From Candidatus Poribacteria bacterium (GTDB lineage: Bacteria > Poribacteria > WGA-4E > WGA-3G): a DNA stretch of 56,890 nucleotides. The stretch is from assembly GCA_021295715.1 (NCBI GenBank), contig JAGWBV010000009.1, positions 1 to 56,890 of the forward strand, written 5' to 3'. The notes beneath the pieces were generated by a model. That model worked only from the letters and a program-made list of their open reading frames with translations. It did not search any database and was not told where the DNA came from. Position numbers and translations under genes: made by a program. Of the stretch, positions 1 through 8,655 are shown piece by piece; positions within the stretch are counted from its first letter, which is position 1, and the number at the start of each line of letters is the position of its first letter.

Positions 1-2
1 GG

Positions 3-119
3 GCATATTGGCGGTTTAGTCTCTGCAACGGCGTGCCTGTCCCTAAAGACGCTCTGGAAAATGCAGACGAGCGGTTGATGCGTCTCTTAGGGCGCCCGCG
101 TGTGAGTGATTTGAATTAA
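3..119 (+). CDS. C-terminal end of an unidentified protein (partial)
   Basis: An open frame runs from the window edge to a TAA at 117-119 and gives about 38 residues, ending in a charged stretch rich in Arg and Leu. The following amidase starts 23 bases later on the same strand, so the two could be one operon. I do not recognise the family from this fragment. The other frames close earlier, which makes this the likeliest coding frame, but the evidence is thin. Confidence 0.5.
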   Translation, partial: AYWRFSLCNGVPVPKDALENADERLMRLLGRPRVSDLN

Positions 120-142
120 GGAACTCAGAAACGAGGAAAAAC

Positions 143-1543
143 ATGGCTGAAACACCACTTCACTTCAAAACGATTACCGAGATCTCGGAAGCGATAGCCT
201 CAAAACAGGTATCACCTGTGGAGATTACGACTGCACTGTTGCAACGTATCGACGAACTTGACGGTCGATTGAAGAGTTATGCGACGGTGATGGCGGATTC
301 CGCTATGACTGCCGCGCAGGCGGCAGAGCGGGAGATTGAATCTGGGACGTATCGCGGTCCCCTGCACGGTGTGCCGATTGCGGTGAAGGATCTCTGCTTC
401 ACGAAGGGTGTCCGCACGATGGGTGCGGCGAAAGTACTCGCGGATCATGTTCCATCGTTTGATGGGACTGTTATCGAAAAACTTGAAGCAGCGGGTGCGG
501 TGCTGCTTGGCAAACTCAACCTGACCGAGGGCGCGATGGGAGGTTACAACCCTGAATTTGATATTCCCAAAAACCCATGGAATCCAGACCGATGGACAGG
601 CTCATCCTCGAGCGGTTCTGGAGTCGCGACGGCGGCAGGATTGTGTTTCGGCTCACTCGGCAGCGACACAGGCGGTTCCATCCGTTTCCCTTCAGCGGCG
701 TGTGGTATTGTGGGAATAAAACCGACGTGGGGGAGAGTCAGTCGTTATGGCGTGCTCGCGCTCGCAGAGTCGATGGACCATGTCGGTCCAATGACGCGAA
801 GTGTTGCTGATGCGGGGATTATGCTTGAAGCAATCGCTGGGTTCGATCCGAATGATCCGACCTCTCTGCCGAATCCTGTCCCGAATATGCTGGAGGGAGT
901 TGGGCAGGACCTCCAAGGTATTCGCGTCGGATTCGATGAAAACTATGCCACGAACAACATCGATGTTGAACTCGCTGAAGCCGTTCGTGCTGGCGTGGAA
1001 GTCTTAGCGGATCAAGGTGCTGAAATTGTTGAAGTACAACTGCCGGATGTAGATGAATACGTCACCGCATGGCCCACGCTGTGTTCGACAGAGGCAGTAT
1101 TAGCACACGCAGCTACCTACCCGTCCCAACGGGATGATTATGGTCCTTGGTTTCAAGGCTGGCTTGATATGGGAGCGAATGTGACAGGCGCGGGGTATGC
1201 CAAGGCAAACAATTTGAGAGCCGCCTGCACAGGGCATCTCAGGCGGGTGTTTGAGGGGATCGATGTGCTGGTTTGTCCGTCAATGTCAGCACCCCCACAC
1301 CCCGTCACGCCTGAGATGTTGTACGGACGGTATGATGCTCGGGATCCGAAATTCCAGCGGTTCACTGTGCCGTATGACTACAACGGCGCACCGACACTAT
1401 CTGTGCCGTGTGGCATGAATAGCGAAGGGTTACCGTTGAGTATTCAGTTTGTTGGAAAACACTTGTCAGAGCCGTTGTTGTGTCAGGTCGGGCATGCCTA
1501 TGAGAATGCCACACCATGGCATGACCTCCATCCCGATGTATGA
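143..1543 (+). CDS. Amidase signature family hydrolase
   Basis: This 466-residue protein belongs to the amidase signature family (GatA, indole-acetamide hydrolase and related enzymes), which hydrolyse C-N amide bonds with a Ser-cisSer-Lys triad. The lysine lies in VPIAVKDLC (Lys82), the Ser/Gly-rich segment is at about 152-160, and the nucleophile motif GSDTGGSIR follows at about 173-181 (Ser179). A GAGG ribosome-binding site sits 6 bases before ATG. Length is normal for the family. No gatB or gatC lies beside it, so a stand-alone catabolic amidase is more likely than a tRNA amidotransferase subunit. The substrate cannot be read from sequence. It ends 14 bases from the convergent SMP-30 gene. 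Confidence 0.9.
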   Translation: MAETPLHFKTITEISEAIASKQVSPVEITTALLQRIDELDGRLKSYATVMADSAMTAAQAAEREIESGTYRGPLHGVPIAVKDLCFTKGVRTMGAAKVLADHVPSFDGTVIEKLEAAGAVLLGKLNLTEGAMGGYNPEFDIPKNPWNPDRWTGSSSSGSGVATAAGLCFGSLGSDTGGSIRFPSAACGIVGIKPTWGRVSRYGVLALAESMDHVGPMTRSVADAGIMLEAIAGFDPNDPTSLPNPVPNMLEGVGQDLQGIRVGFDENYATNNIDVELAEAVRAGVEVLADQGAEIVEVQLPDVDEYVTAWPTLCSTEAVLAHAATYPSQRDDYGPWFQGWLDMGANVTGAGYAKANNLRAACTGHLRRVFEGIDVLVCPSMSAPPHPVTPEMLYGRYDARDPKFQRFTVPYDYNGAPTLSVPCGMNSEGLPLSIQFVGKHLSEPLLCQVGHAYENATPWHDLHPDV

Positions 1544-1557
1544 GCAGAACAGCGACG

Positions 1558-2586
1558 TTACTTCTGTGGCAGGTGATACCCCTCTTTCATCGTTTCGATG
1601 CTGTAGAGGCAATTTTCTGCGGTTATATAGAGCGTCTTGCTTGTTTTGCCGCGTCCAAAGGCGACGTTCGTGGGTTTATCAGGTGTCTTGACGGACGCCA
1701 GTTCCTCTCCTTCAGGTGTGTACACGCGGACTCCGGGGCGGGTATCATCACGCACTGCCACAAAGAGATTTCCTTCAGCATCAACCACCATACCGTCCGG
1801 ACCGTCTTGTGGGGCATAGTCAACCAGCACTTTTCGGAAAGTTGCTGTGCCTTCGGGTGAGAGGTCATAAGCGAGGAGTGCCATACGTCCATTAAGCAGT
1901 GGGATCTCATCGGGGAAGCTTCCCATCGCGCCGTTGTCGTGACTAATAACGTAAAGGGTTCGCTGGTCTGGGGACACCGCTACACCATTCGGTTTACCCG
2001 CATCTGTAACGACGAGATGAACAGAACCGTCTGGATCAATCCGGTAGACCCCAAAAATGGGTTGTTCAACGGGTTCGCTTCCTGCGTACCGAGGATCTGT
2101 AAAATAGATGCGTCCCTGCTCATCAATCGACAGGTCGTTCGGCGAGTTAAAGGGTTTTCCGTTATAGAGACCGGCAATAATTTCGCTTTTACCAGTCGTC
2201 ATATCTGTTCGAGTAATCCTACGTCCCCCAAAATCCGCGCCTTCTGCGACAACCAAGCGGCCGTGTGCGTCAAATTTTGTGCCGTTAGACATCCCACTGG
2301 GAGAACGGAAAATGGTTGTTTCTCCGGTCTCTGGATTGTGTTTCCAGATATTCCCGGCTTGCATATCCGTCTGATCGGTGAAAGTGATGTCACTGAAATA
2401 GACCGTCCCGTCCGGCGCGACGGAGACACCTTCCGTAAAATGTGCGCCGTTGAAAAGTTCTTTAAGTTCGGCATCTGGGGCAAAGATGGCATTGTGGCTG
2501 GCGGCATTCCCAATCAACCCAGGTGCTAACGCTAAACCTGCAGCAATAGCAGATATGAGAGATTGTGACATATTTAGATTCGGCAT
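1558..2586 (-). CDS. SMP-30/gluconolactonase-like beta-propeller protein, secreted
   Basis: The 342-residue product starts with a hydrophobic segment (about residues 6-28) that looks like a signal peptide. Repeated propeller strands follow, with motifs typical of SMP-30/gluconolactonase/LRE proteins: EGVSVAPDGTVYFSD, NSPNDLSIDEQGRIYFTD, KPNGVAVSPDQRTLYV and DGPDGMVVDAEGNLF. Known members are calcium- or zinc-dependent lactonases acting on sugar lactones, here probably in the periplasm. The start is supported by AGGAG seven bases before ATG and by a promoter with a perfect -35 box upstream. A non-enzymatic NHL-type propeller is possible, but the Asn/Asp metal-site motifs favour a lactonase. 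Confidence 0.85.
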   Translation of the reverse strand: MPNLNMSQSLISAIAAGLALAPGLIGNAASHNAIFAPDAELKELFNGAHFTEGVSVAPDGTVYFSDITFTDQTDMQAGNIWKHNPETGETTIFRSPSGMSNGTKFDAHGRLVVAEGADFGGRRITRTDMTTGKSEIIAGLYNGKPFNSPNDLSIDEQGRIYFTDPRYAGSEPVEQPIFGVYRIDPDGSVHLVVTDAGKPNGVAVSPDQRTLYVISHDNGAMGSFPDEIPLLNGRMALLAYDLSPEGTATFRKVLVDYAPQDGPDGMVVDAEGNLFVAVRDDTRPGVRVYTPEGEELASVKTPDKPTNVAFGRGKTSKTLYITAENCLYSIETMKEGYHLPQK

Positions 2587-2640
2587 ATTTAATCTCCTTT
2601 GTTGCTAACCGTGAACAACGATCCCGGCGCGTGTGCAAAA

Positions 2641-2669
2641 AATATACGCTACTTATGCATCCTTGTCAA
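2641..2669 (-). promoter_or_regulatory. Sigma-70-type promoter for the SMP-30 gene
   Basis: On the minus strand TTGACA (2664-2669), a 17-base spacer and TATATT (2641-2646) lie about 55 bases before the SMP-30 start. The -35 box is perfect and the -10 box has one mismatch. It is back to back with the candidate hicB promoter. Confidence 0.65.
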
Positions 2670-2688
2670 CAGAAATTCTGTAAAAAAA

Positions 2689-2718
2689 TTGCATTTTAAT
2701 CTAACTATCAAGTATACT
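2689..2718 (+). promoter_or_regulatory. Candidate promoter of the hicBA locus
   Basis: TTGCAT (2689-2694), an 18-base spacer and TATACT (2713-2718) precede hicB. A 7-base direct repeat ACTATCA at 2704-2710 and 2716-2722 overlaps the -10 region, a plausible place for HicB-type autorepression. The operator role is inference. Confidence 0.45.
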
Positions 2719-2768
2719 ATCAGTGTAGTATTAGCCATGATATAGTGATACGAAAAGAGGCTACGAAG

Positions 2769-2987
2769 ATGAAATTTAACGCAGTTTTCAAAAAAGTCCC
2801 AGAGGGTTACATCGGATTTGTCGAAGAATCGCCCGGTGCGAATACACAAGGTAAAACGCTTGAAGAAACGAGGGCAAATCTCCGAGAGGCTATCGAACTG
2901 ACACTTGAGGCGAATCGCGCCCTTGCGGAAGAAGACATCGCGGAGTTACAAGATGTCATTCGGGAGCCTATTTCTGTGCGTTTATGA
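2769..2987 (+). CDS. hicB: HicB-family antitoxin
   Basis: This 72-residue protein matches the short HicB/UPF0150 fold: an N-terminal beta strand MKFNAVFKK, then GYIGFVEESPGANTQGKTLEE, then a helix rich in Glu and Ala. HicB antitoxins neutralise the mRNA interferase HicA and often repress their own operon. I chose ATG 2769 over an in-frame ATG at 2745 because AAGAGG lies about 10 bases before it. It has no long C-terminal DNA-binding domain, so repression would need another element. The stop overlaps the hicA start (ATGA), the usual arrangement in the antitoxin-first version of this module. Confidence 0.8.
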   Translation: MKFNAVFKKVPEGYIGFVEESPGANTQGKTLEETRANLREAIELTLEANRALAEEDIAELQDVIREPISVRL

Positions 2988-3240
2988 AAAGACGCGATTT
3001 CGTTCGCCATCTTGAAAAGAATGGTTGTGAATTCTTTCGCGAAGGTGGTAACCATACCATCTATGTTAATCGCCAAACCCGGAAGGTCGCGCCTGTGCAA
3101 GGCACCGGGAATTGAACAAATTCTTAGTGAGAAAAATTTGTAAAAGCTTGGACCTTCCGCTTCCTCGAAGCAAGGAGTCCCGTGTAACCCTTGTATTTAT
3201 TCAGGGACAGGATCCTACCACACATCCCGAAGGTTATTAA
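2984..3240 (+). pseudogene. hicA: HicA-like toxin gene disrupted by a one-base deletion
   Basis: The frame from ATG 2984 encodes a clear HicA start: MKRRDFVRHLEKNGCEFF, then REGGNHTIYVN with the catalytic-type histidine. It then runs into TGA at 3113. The expected HicA tail appears one frame over from 3100: RHRELNKFLVRKICKSLDL, read on to TAA 3238-3240. One missing C near 3098, in the codon that should give the proline of a V-P-R-H motif, explains the break. Toxin activity is therefore probably lost unless this is an assembly error or the shift is bypassed. The extended frame reaches past the normal HicA length and overlaps the end of the convergent oxidoreductase gene. Confidence 0.72.
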
Positions 3241-4253
3241 CCCATCGGATGCGGACCGTGGGTTATCACATCCTGTCGGGCATGTGCGTAAACAGCATCT
3301 TGGATTTCAAGGATACACACCGCATCGACGACCGTCGGCTCGAAGGTGCCACCGTCTCGGATTGCGTCAAGTGCAGCACTCATCACACCTTGAATCCTTG
3401 CCCCATGCGAGATGTCCTCGCTGAACCGGACCCCTTCGGTTGTATGCACTTCAATCAGAGGTTCACCGTTGCGACCGTACTGCTCAAATACAGATGCCTT
3501 CGTTCCAATGAATCTAAAGAAATGATCGCCACCGCGCGTCCCTGACGGATAGTTATAACCTGATTCAATTATGCCCGTGATACCGTCTTCTGTTCGTAGT
3601 ACACCCACACCACTGTCCTCCACACCACGGCTATGCATGGCGTTGGACATGACCGCACCAACGACTCTTATTTCTCGATCGCCGACAAATTGAAGGAATG
3701 TATCGATACCGTGTGCCGCTTCGACTGCCCAACAACCGCCACCCGATATACTCGGATTGCTATGCCACGCCGAAGGTGTCGGATCGTAACGGGACGGGGG
3801 TCCGTTGTTCAATCTGCTATTGTAGAGGACGAGGTCCCCGAGACTTCCATCAGCGACCATCTCTTTGACGACGCTCACGATTCGGCTCGCACGATTCGGT
3901 AGCACAAGCGCGCTGAAGACGCCGTGCTTTTCAGAGGCTTCAGCGGCTGGACGCAGCCGATCCGCACAATCCGCGAACGGTTTGTCCAAGAGGTAGGGGA
4001 TACGCCGGTCTACGCATGCCTGTACATGATCCGGCATCTCGATGTGTTTTCCGGCAACGAGTGCCGCGTCGGGTTTGCTTGCGTCAAGACATGCTGTTGC
4101 CATCTCATATCCCGGACATTGAAAATCGTCTGACAACTGTTGTCGAGGTTCCGCTTCGGCATCCATGACACCTACAATCTCGTGTCCGAGTCCATGCGCC
4201 GTGCGTGCCATACTGCGCCCGTGGTGACTATAGGAAAGAACGACCAATTTCAT
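3237..4253 (-). CDS. Gfo/Idh/MocA family oxidoreductase
   Basis: The 338-residue protein has an N-terminal Rossmann fold (MKLVVLSYSHHGRSMA, with the acidic strand end VGVMD) and the alpha/beta C-terminal domain of the Gfo/Idh/MocA family, NAD(P)-dependent sugar or inositol dehydrogenases. The usual EKP motif appears as DKPFA, a conservative change, and the catalytic-region histidine is in AAHGIDTF. GGAG seven bases before ATG supports the start. The glycine-rich nucleotide loop is atypical (SHHGRS instead of GxGxxG), so cofactor binding may differ. The substrate is unknown. Confidence 0.85.
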   Translation of the reverse strand: MKLVVLSYSHHGRSMARTAHGLGHEIVGVMDAEAEPRQQLSDDFQCPGYEMATACLDASKPDAALVAGKHIEMPDHVQACVDRRIPYLLDKPFADCADRLRPAAEASEKHGVFSALVLPNRASRIVSVVKEMVADGSLGDLVLYNSRLNNGPPSRYDPTPSAWHSNPSISGGGCWAVEAAHGIDTFLQFVGDREIRVVGAVMSNAMHSRGVEDSGVGVLRTEDGITGIIESGYNYPSGTRGGDHFFRFIGTKASVFEQYGRNGEPLIEVHTTEGVRFSEDISHGARIQGVMSAALDAIRDGGTFEPTVVDAVCILEIQDAVYAHARQDVITHGPHPMG

Positions 4254-4258
4254 ATTTT

Positions 4259-4379
4259 ATCTCCTTTTTTCGGCTGTCGGCTCTCGGCTTTCAGCCATCA
4301 GTAGCTCATGTGGTAGTTGCTATCCCTTTCTCCGCCACAAGAAAACTCTTTCTGACTGCTGACAGCCGATTGCTGACGG
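4259..4379. repeat. Intergenic repeat family B (copy)
   Basis: This spacer consists of GGCTTTCAGCCATCAG-type and GCTGACAGCCGATTGCTGACGGCTAT-type arms facing each other around a short middle. It separates the oxidoreductase from the membrane protein. It shares the 7-base units (CAGCCAT, CAATCAG) with the other family B copies in this window. Confidence 0.7.
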
Positions 4380-6305
4380 CTATCTATAAAATGAATACAT
4401 CGGCATTCCTGTAACAAGTCGAATCAGGACCCATACGCCACCCACCATGAATTCGCCGAGTATTAGTCCTAAAAAGAGTGGATACGCTTTGCGATAGAGA
4501 CGAATCCCACCCACTTTCAGCAAGATTGTTTTGACACCCCAACTGATGAGTATCGAAAACCACAGCCGACCGATCGTTGATTTTTCACCAGCGACCATAT
4601 ACCCAGCAGGATGGAAGGGCCAGAACGGAAACAGCGTTCGCAGCCACCAAAAAAAACCAGTGAAGAGTGCACCGATACCAATAAAAATCACGGCAGGAAC
4701 ATCGGTGTCAACTGGGTGGTAGATCCAACTCTGCAAAAGGTTATAACCACCTGTGCCGAGATCACTCACAACACCGATGTTGTACCCGACCACAAGATAC
4801 GCCCAAAACGATGCCAGAATCCCGATCACAGCGGCGAACATCATCGCTACGATGAGTCTGCCGGAACGCATGCCTGTTTCCTCTGCGAGTTTGAAGCCTT
4901 CAAGTGTATGTGGCATCGGATGGGCGCGTGACCCACGGTTGAAGGTTAGATAGAGACGCATCATCGTTAAACTACCGTGCGAAATCAATCGGGTCCCAAA
5001 AATATCTGTGAGGATATCGTGAGGTGTTGCATACGTCCGTATCGTCGGGGGTCCGACTTCAGCACGGATACGCGTCAGACTCATCGCTAACAGGTAATAG
5101 ATTAAGAAGTAGAGTCCGATTGTCCAGAATGCCATTCCACCTTGTCGTGAAAAAGCGAATAGGAAAAACAAACCGCAGACTAACCCAATTGCCGCCCAGC
5201 GATAGCGTATCGGTTCTCTACTGTCGTCGATGTCGCCGGGTGAATTACGCCACCGAAAGATATACTTGAGAATCCTAAGAAAGTAGCGTCGTCCGCCCCA
5301 AATTGCGAGACATGCAAGCACAAGATACCCTCCCATCACCTGTTGCCAGTCATAAGGAAATCCCGGCATTACGTCAAGACCGAGCGCGCTGCCGAGTATC
5401 CGTTGTGCTTTCCAGAACCAGTAAAAAAACCAAATTGAAAATGACATTTCCAATGGCATCAGATACGCGAGTCCAACAGCAAACGAACGGACATAAACCG
5501 GGGTCCATCCCATTGAACTCCACGGTTTCTGTGTGAAGAATTGACCCAGTTCAGCGTGCCGCACCGGGATTTCAGGAATTTCAGGGAAAAGCACATGAAG
5601 ACCATTGATAAGGTTGATACCGCCTGCAATCGAAAACCCAAGCCACATCATCGGTGATCGGAAAAGCCGTCCGTCAAGCCTTGTCATTTCTAATGGCAAT
5701 TGCACGATGGGATACGTCAACCGTTCATGCTCAATCCACTGTTTTCGGAGAAAAACGTCCAAGCAGATCATCACCCAGATCAGGACGGTCAGAAAGAGAG
5801 TCCACCAGAGAATCGGACGCAGCCATCCCCGCAGATGCACCATTCTGTAAATAGTACTCTCTCCGTCGTAGAACGCTTGCAGGCTTGCCATATCATTAGA
5901 TGTGAGCCACGCAGGAAGATACCGCCAAAACAGTTGTTTCCACTCATTTTCAGGGGTTGCAAACCAGAACGCATCGGATATCGTTGGGATAACGGTTTGC
6001 ATCATATCGTGTCCTGCAATCGCTGAGGAGAGCGACAGCATCACAAAGACCGTTAAAAGTTCACCCTGTCTCAAAGCAAACCGTGGTAGAAACCGATTCA
6101 GCAAAAGATTGAACGGGATGAGCACCATCAACGTGATAATCACGTTATAGATGAGGGACATCGTCGTTGGGAGGGTGCTCCAGAATTTGAGGTGGTTTGC
6201 CATGATGAAGTAGGTATTCACTGGAATCAGTAGCAAACCGAGTATGATGGCGCGAACCGTTACGCCCGGATGGGAATTTTGATTTTTTTGTGTTGCGTTT
6301 GCCAT
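4380..6305 (-). CDS. DUF6785/DUF6784-type polytopic membrane protein
   Basis: The 641-residue product has about a dozen or more hydrophobic membrane segments, starting at residues 17-37 and 50-75. A conserved-looking ERLTYPIVQLPLEM motif lies near residues 192-205, and GGRRYFLRILKYIFRWRN forms a basic cytoplasmic loop. I recall this architecture as the DUF6785/DUF6784 family, common in Poribacteria and Planctomycetes and distantly similar to oligopeptide (OPT) transporters. A transport role is inference. No ABC subunit or binding protein lies next to it, so it would act alone. Confidence 0.75.
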   Translation of the reverse strand: MANATQKNQNSHPGVTVRAIILGLLLIPVNTYFIMANHLKFWSTLPTTMSLIYNVIITLMVLIPFNLLLNRFLPRFALRQGELLTVFVMLSLSSAIAGHDMMQTVIPTISDAFWFATPENEWKQLFWRYLPAWLTSNDMASLQAFYDGESTIYRMVHLRGWLRPILWWTLFLTVLIWVMICLDVFLRKQWIEHERLTYPIVQLPLEMTRLDGRLFRSPMMWLGFSIAGGINLINGLHVLFPEIPEIPVRHAELGQFFTQKPWSSMGWTPVYVRSFAVGLAYLMPLEMSFSIWFFYWFWKAQRILGSALGLDVMPGFPYDWQQVMGGYLVLACLAIWGGRRYFLRILKYIFRWRNSPGDIDDSREPIRYRWAAIGLVCGLFFLFAFSRQGGMAFWTIGLYFLIYYLLAMSLTRIRAEVGPPTIRTYATPHDILTDIFGTRLISHGSLTMMRLYLTFNRGSRAHPMPHTLEGFKLAEETGMRSGRLIVAMMFAAVIGILASFWAYLVVGYNIGVVSDLGTGGYNLLQSWIYHPVDTDVPAVIFIGIGALFTGFFWWLRTLFPFWPFHPAGYMVAGEKSTIGRLWFSILISWGVKTILLKVGGIRLYRKAYPLFLGLILGEFMVGGVWVLIRLVTGMPMYSFYR

Positions 6306-6352
6306 AGAGGGACTGGACTTAGGATTTGTAATGGAGCAATTTATTACCGATG

Positions 6353-6358
6353 ATTATA
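6353..6358 (-). promoter_or_regulatory. Extended -10 promoter element for the membrane protein gene
   Basis: On the minus strand the sequence reads TGCTATAAT, a consensus TATAAT with the extended TGn motif, about 48 bases before the start at 6305. No good -35 box is present, as is usual for extended -10 promoters. Confidence 0.45.
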
Positions 6359-6367
6359 GCACAATTC

Positions 6368-8143
6368 CTATTTTACATCTCCCTCTTTTTTCAGTTTCCT
6401 TCTGGCACGCCAATACGCAAACTGTCGGAGATAGTAACCAGTATTCTTGCGGATTTTCTCAAACTCTGGCACGAACGGACACGTCCCGCCGAGTACGACT
6501 AATTCCACCTTGGCACGCGTCATCGCAACATAGAAGACACGACGCTCTTCTGCAAGGTTGTTATCACGACGCGGGAAACGACGCTCCAATGTGTTATGGA
6601 CGAGAATAACCTTTTCCCATTCCCTACCTTTGGCTTTATGGATCGTCGTCACTTCAACAGGATCCGCGTGCTTGGAAAGCATTTGTTGAATCTGGTCGGT
6701 TTCGTAGTTGGTGCGCGCCAAAACAGCGGTTTCTTGAGATGATTTCAATTCACGGCGTAGGATGATTTCTACAGTCTCAGGGGTTGTCTCTACAATTTTT
6801 ATTTCCTGCTGTAGCGGATTATGGGCACGAAGGTTTTTGCTGATTCGAGGCTCGTTACGCTCAATCAAGGCTCTTGCGTGTTCAACGATGGTTGACGTGG
6901 AGCGATAGTTCCGCGTAATTTCATATTTTACCACATCCTGACGAGCGGTAAATTCCTGCATAATTTCGGAATCGCCACCACGAAATCCGTAAATCGCTTG
7001 GTCGTCGTCGCCGACAGCAAAAAGGTTCTCCGATAAGAGTGAAATCAGTCGGAAATCGGCGGGTGCGATGTCTTGGAATTCGTCAACGAGAAGATATGGG
7101 TATTTATCACGGTAGGTTTGGCGAAGATCCGGACCCGTTTCAAGTAGGTTTGCGGCATGGATAACCATATCCTCGAAATCAATAGCGTTTCCCTCGGTTT
7201 TGAGCGTCTCATATTTTACGGCAAATGCTTGTGCTACGGGGTCATCAAGCGTTGTTGGGTCAAACAAGCCTTCGGTAACGTGCCGTTTCGCTTGCATAAC
7301 GGTTTCTTTTATGTCGTTGAAGCGATCGCGCAGGTTCTCAAAGTCAGGATCTCTATCAAGATGTTCTTTGTATGGAATCTCGAAATGCTGGCAGAACATT
7401 TCGAGAATGAGTTGGTTGCTGTACTGCCCCCGCAACGGATCGGCGCGATTAAACACACCTTCACGGTTTCTATAGAACACAATCCAGTGTGCTTCGCGGC
7501 GATTTGCCTGTTGGCCCGGCAACGATTCAAGCACTTTAAAACTGAATTGTGACGCTCCTTCAGATCGGATCGCTTGTCGAAGTCTGTCGTTTGATGAGTG
7601 GTCAAAGTGTTCCTTCCGTCGTCGCTCTGGGTTTGTCGTTTGTCCGATATAGCATCTGCCGGTGCTTTTGCTCTCTATTTTATAGATGGCAACTGAGGTG
7701 GTGGAGGCTTCCCGTTCAATCTGCGTCTGTTCTTGTGCGATGATTTTATCTATCTGCCCCGTCCATACCTCAGGCTCATGATTAAATCCGGCGCGCTCAT
7801 AGTTTTCAGTGATAATGTCTTTACCGAAAGCGTGAAGTGTCCGAATTTTCGGCTTTATGTGTGTTTCGGTATTATCAGAGGATTGTGACGACGTGAGTTC
7901 TCGCTCTTCTGTCAAGCAAGATTTGGCTTGCAAGCTACGCCAAATACGCGTCTCCATTTCTTCAACTGCTTTTCTATTAAAGGCAATCGCGAGGATGTGT
8001 GGAGGTAGGATTTTGTGCGTCTGGATAAGGTTCAGGATCCGTGCTGTTACGACTGTCGTTTTACCGCTACCGGGTCCTGCGATGACGATAGCGGGATCTG
8101 TAATGTGGTTTACGGCTTTTTCTTGGTTTCTATCAAGTCTCAT
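6368..8143 (-). CDS. UvrD/Rep-type SF1 helicase with an inserted GIY-YIG nuclease domain
   Basis: The 591-residue protein has the SF1A helicase motifs in order: Walker A AGPGSGKTT (22-30), LAIAFNRKAVEEM (51-63), RTLHAFGK (101-108), Walker B LLVDEFQD, AVGDDDQAIYGFRGG, ITRNYRST, VTTIHKAKGREWEKV and RRVFYVAMTRAK. Between RTLHAFGK and Walker B lies an extra block at about 150-233 with every GIY-YIG hallmark: AIYKI (152-156), YIGQT (165-169), Arg174-176, His179, Glu217 in REAHWI and Asn232. GIY-YIG domains cut DNA with one metal ion. The insert falls in the 1B region, so the enzyme could unwind and nick DNA in one polypeptide. It is shorter than UvrD (about 720 residues) and has a reduced 2B region. 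It follows the HNH gene by 90 bases on the same strand. Confidence 0.88.
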   Translation of the reverse strand: MRLDRNQEKAVNHITDPAIVIAGPGSGKTTVVTARILNLIQTHKILPPHILAIAFNRKAVEEMETRIWRSLQAKSCLTEERELTSSQSSDNTETHIKPKIRTLHAFGKDIITENYERAGFNHEPEVWTGQIDKIIAQEQTQIEREASTTSVAIYKIESKSTGRCYIGQTTNPERRRKEHFDHSSNDRLRQAIRSEGASQFSFKVLESLPGQQANRREAHWIVFYRNREGVFNRADPLRGQYSNQLILEMFCQHFEIPYKEHLDRDPDFENLRDRFNDIKETVMQAKRHVTEGLFDPTTLDDPVAQAFAVKYETLKTEGNAIDFEDMVIHAANLLETGPDLRQTYRDKYPYLLVDEFQDIAPADFRLISLLSENLFAVGDDDQAIYGFRGGDSEIMQEFTARQDVVKYEITRNYRSTSTIVEHARALIERNEPRISKNLRAHNPLQQEIKIVETTPETVEIILRRELKSSQETAVLARTNYETDQIQQMLSKHADPVEVTTIHKAKGREWEKVILVHNTLERRFPRRDNNLAEERRVFYVAMTRAKVELVVLGGTCPFVPEFEKIRKNTGYYLRQFAYWRARRKLKKEGDVK

Positions 8144-8233
8144 ATTTTCGGACAGTTTAAGTGAAAAATCTCCGAAGGTATCGGAAGTATTTCAAGAATC
8201 AACACTCATCGGATGACTGTTTTTCTGAGGTTT

Positions 8234-8641
8234 TTATAACACTTCGAGTTTTACCAAATTCCGACGCGCTCGAATCGGTTGTTTAGCATTCATTAGGAGT
8301 ACTTCGACTGTTGTTCGCCCTATTGATGTTTGTCCTGCAATCTCTCCAGTCTCTCGATTTAAAAGAAAATGAACTGTCCAGCCATCAATCCGGGGGTTGA
8401 AAAGTCTAACATCCGTTCCTGTGAGTGGGTCAATCCCATTTTCGCGCGTAGCTTTGTGTGCATTACAGTGTGAACAGGCAAGTGCCAGATTGTTGAGTTC
8501 TGTCGGTCCGCCTGCCGATCTTGGCACAATATGCTTAACTTGAAAGGAGGAAGGGGAAAATTGTTCTGGATAGTGGCAGTACTCACACCGTTCATTTGCG
8601 CGGCTTGCCACAGACCTGCGCAACGGATTACCTATACGCAT
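8234..8641 (-). CDS. HNH endonuclease
   Basis: The 135-residue protein carries an HNH/McrA-type fold. Two CxxC pairs (CEYC at 18-21 and CSHC at 57-60) form the structural zinc site. The HNH residues lie in VKHIVPRSAGG, LNNLALAC and CNAHK. The first conserved position is KH rather than the more common DH. The tail with LFNPRIDGWTVHF is typical of a widespread small HNH family that is often paired with a ribbon-helix-helix or coiled-coil partner, as here, where the partner gene ends 14 bases upstream. The DNA target and the biological role (defence, mobile element or repair) cannot be read from sequence. Confidence 0.87.
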   Translation of the reverse strand: MRIGNPLRRSVASRANERCEYCHYPEQFSPSSFQVKHIVPRSAGGPTELNNLALACSHCNAHKATRENGIDPLTGTDVRLFNPRIDGWTVHFLLNRETGEIAGQTSIGRTTVEVLLMNAKQPIRARRNLVKLEVL

Positions 8642-8655
8642 ATATCACGCCTCGC

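Noticed and set aside
1939-2529. 196-residue plus-strand open frame
   Set aside because: It lies fully antisense to the SMP-30 gene, has no recognisable motif and has no ribosome-binding site.
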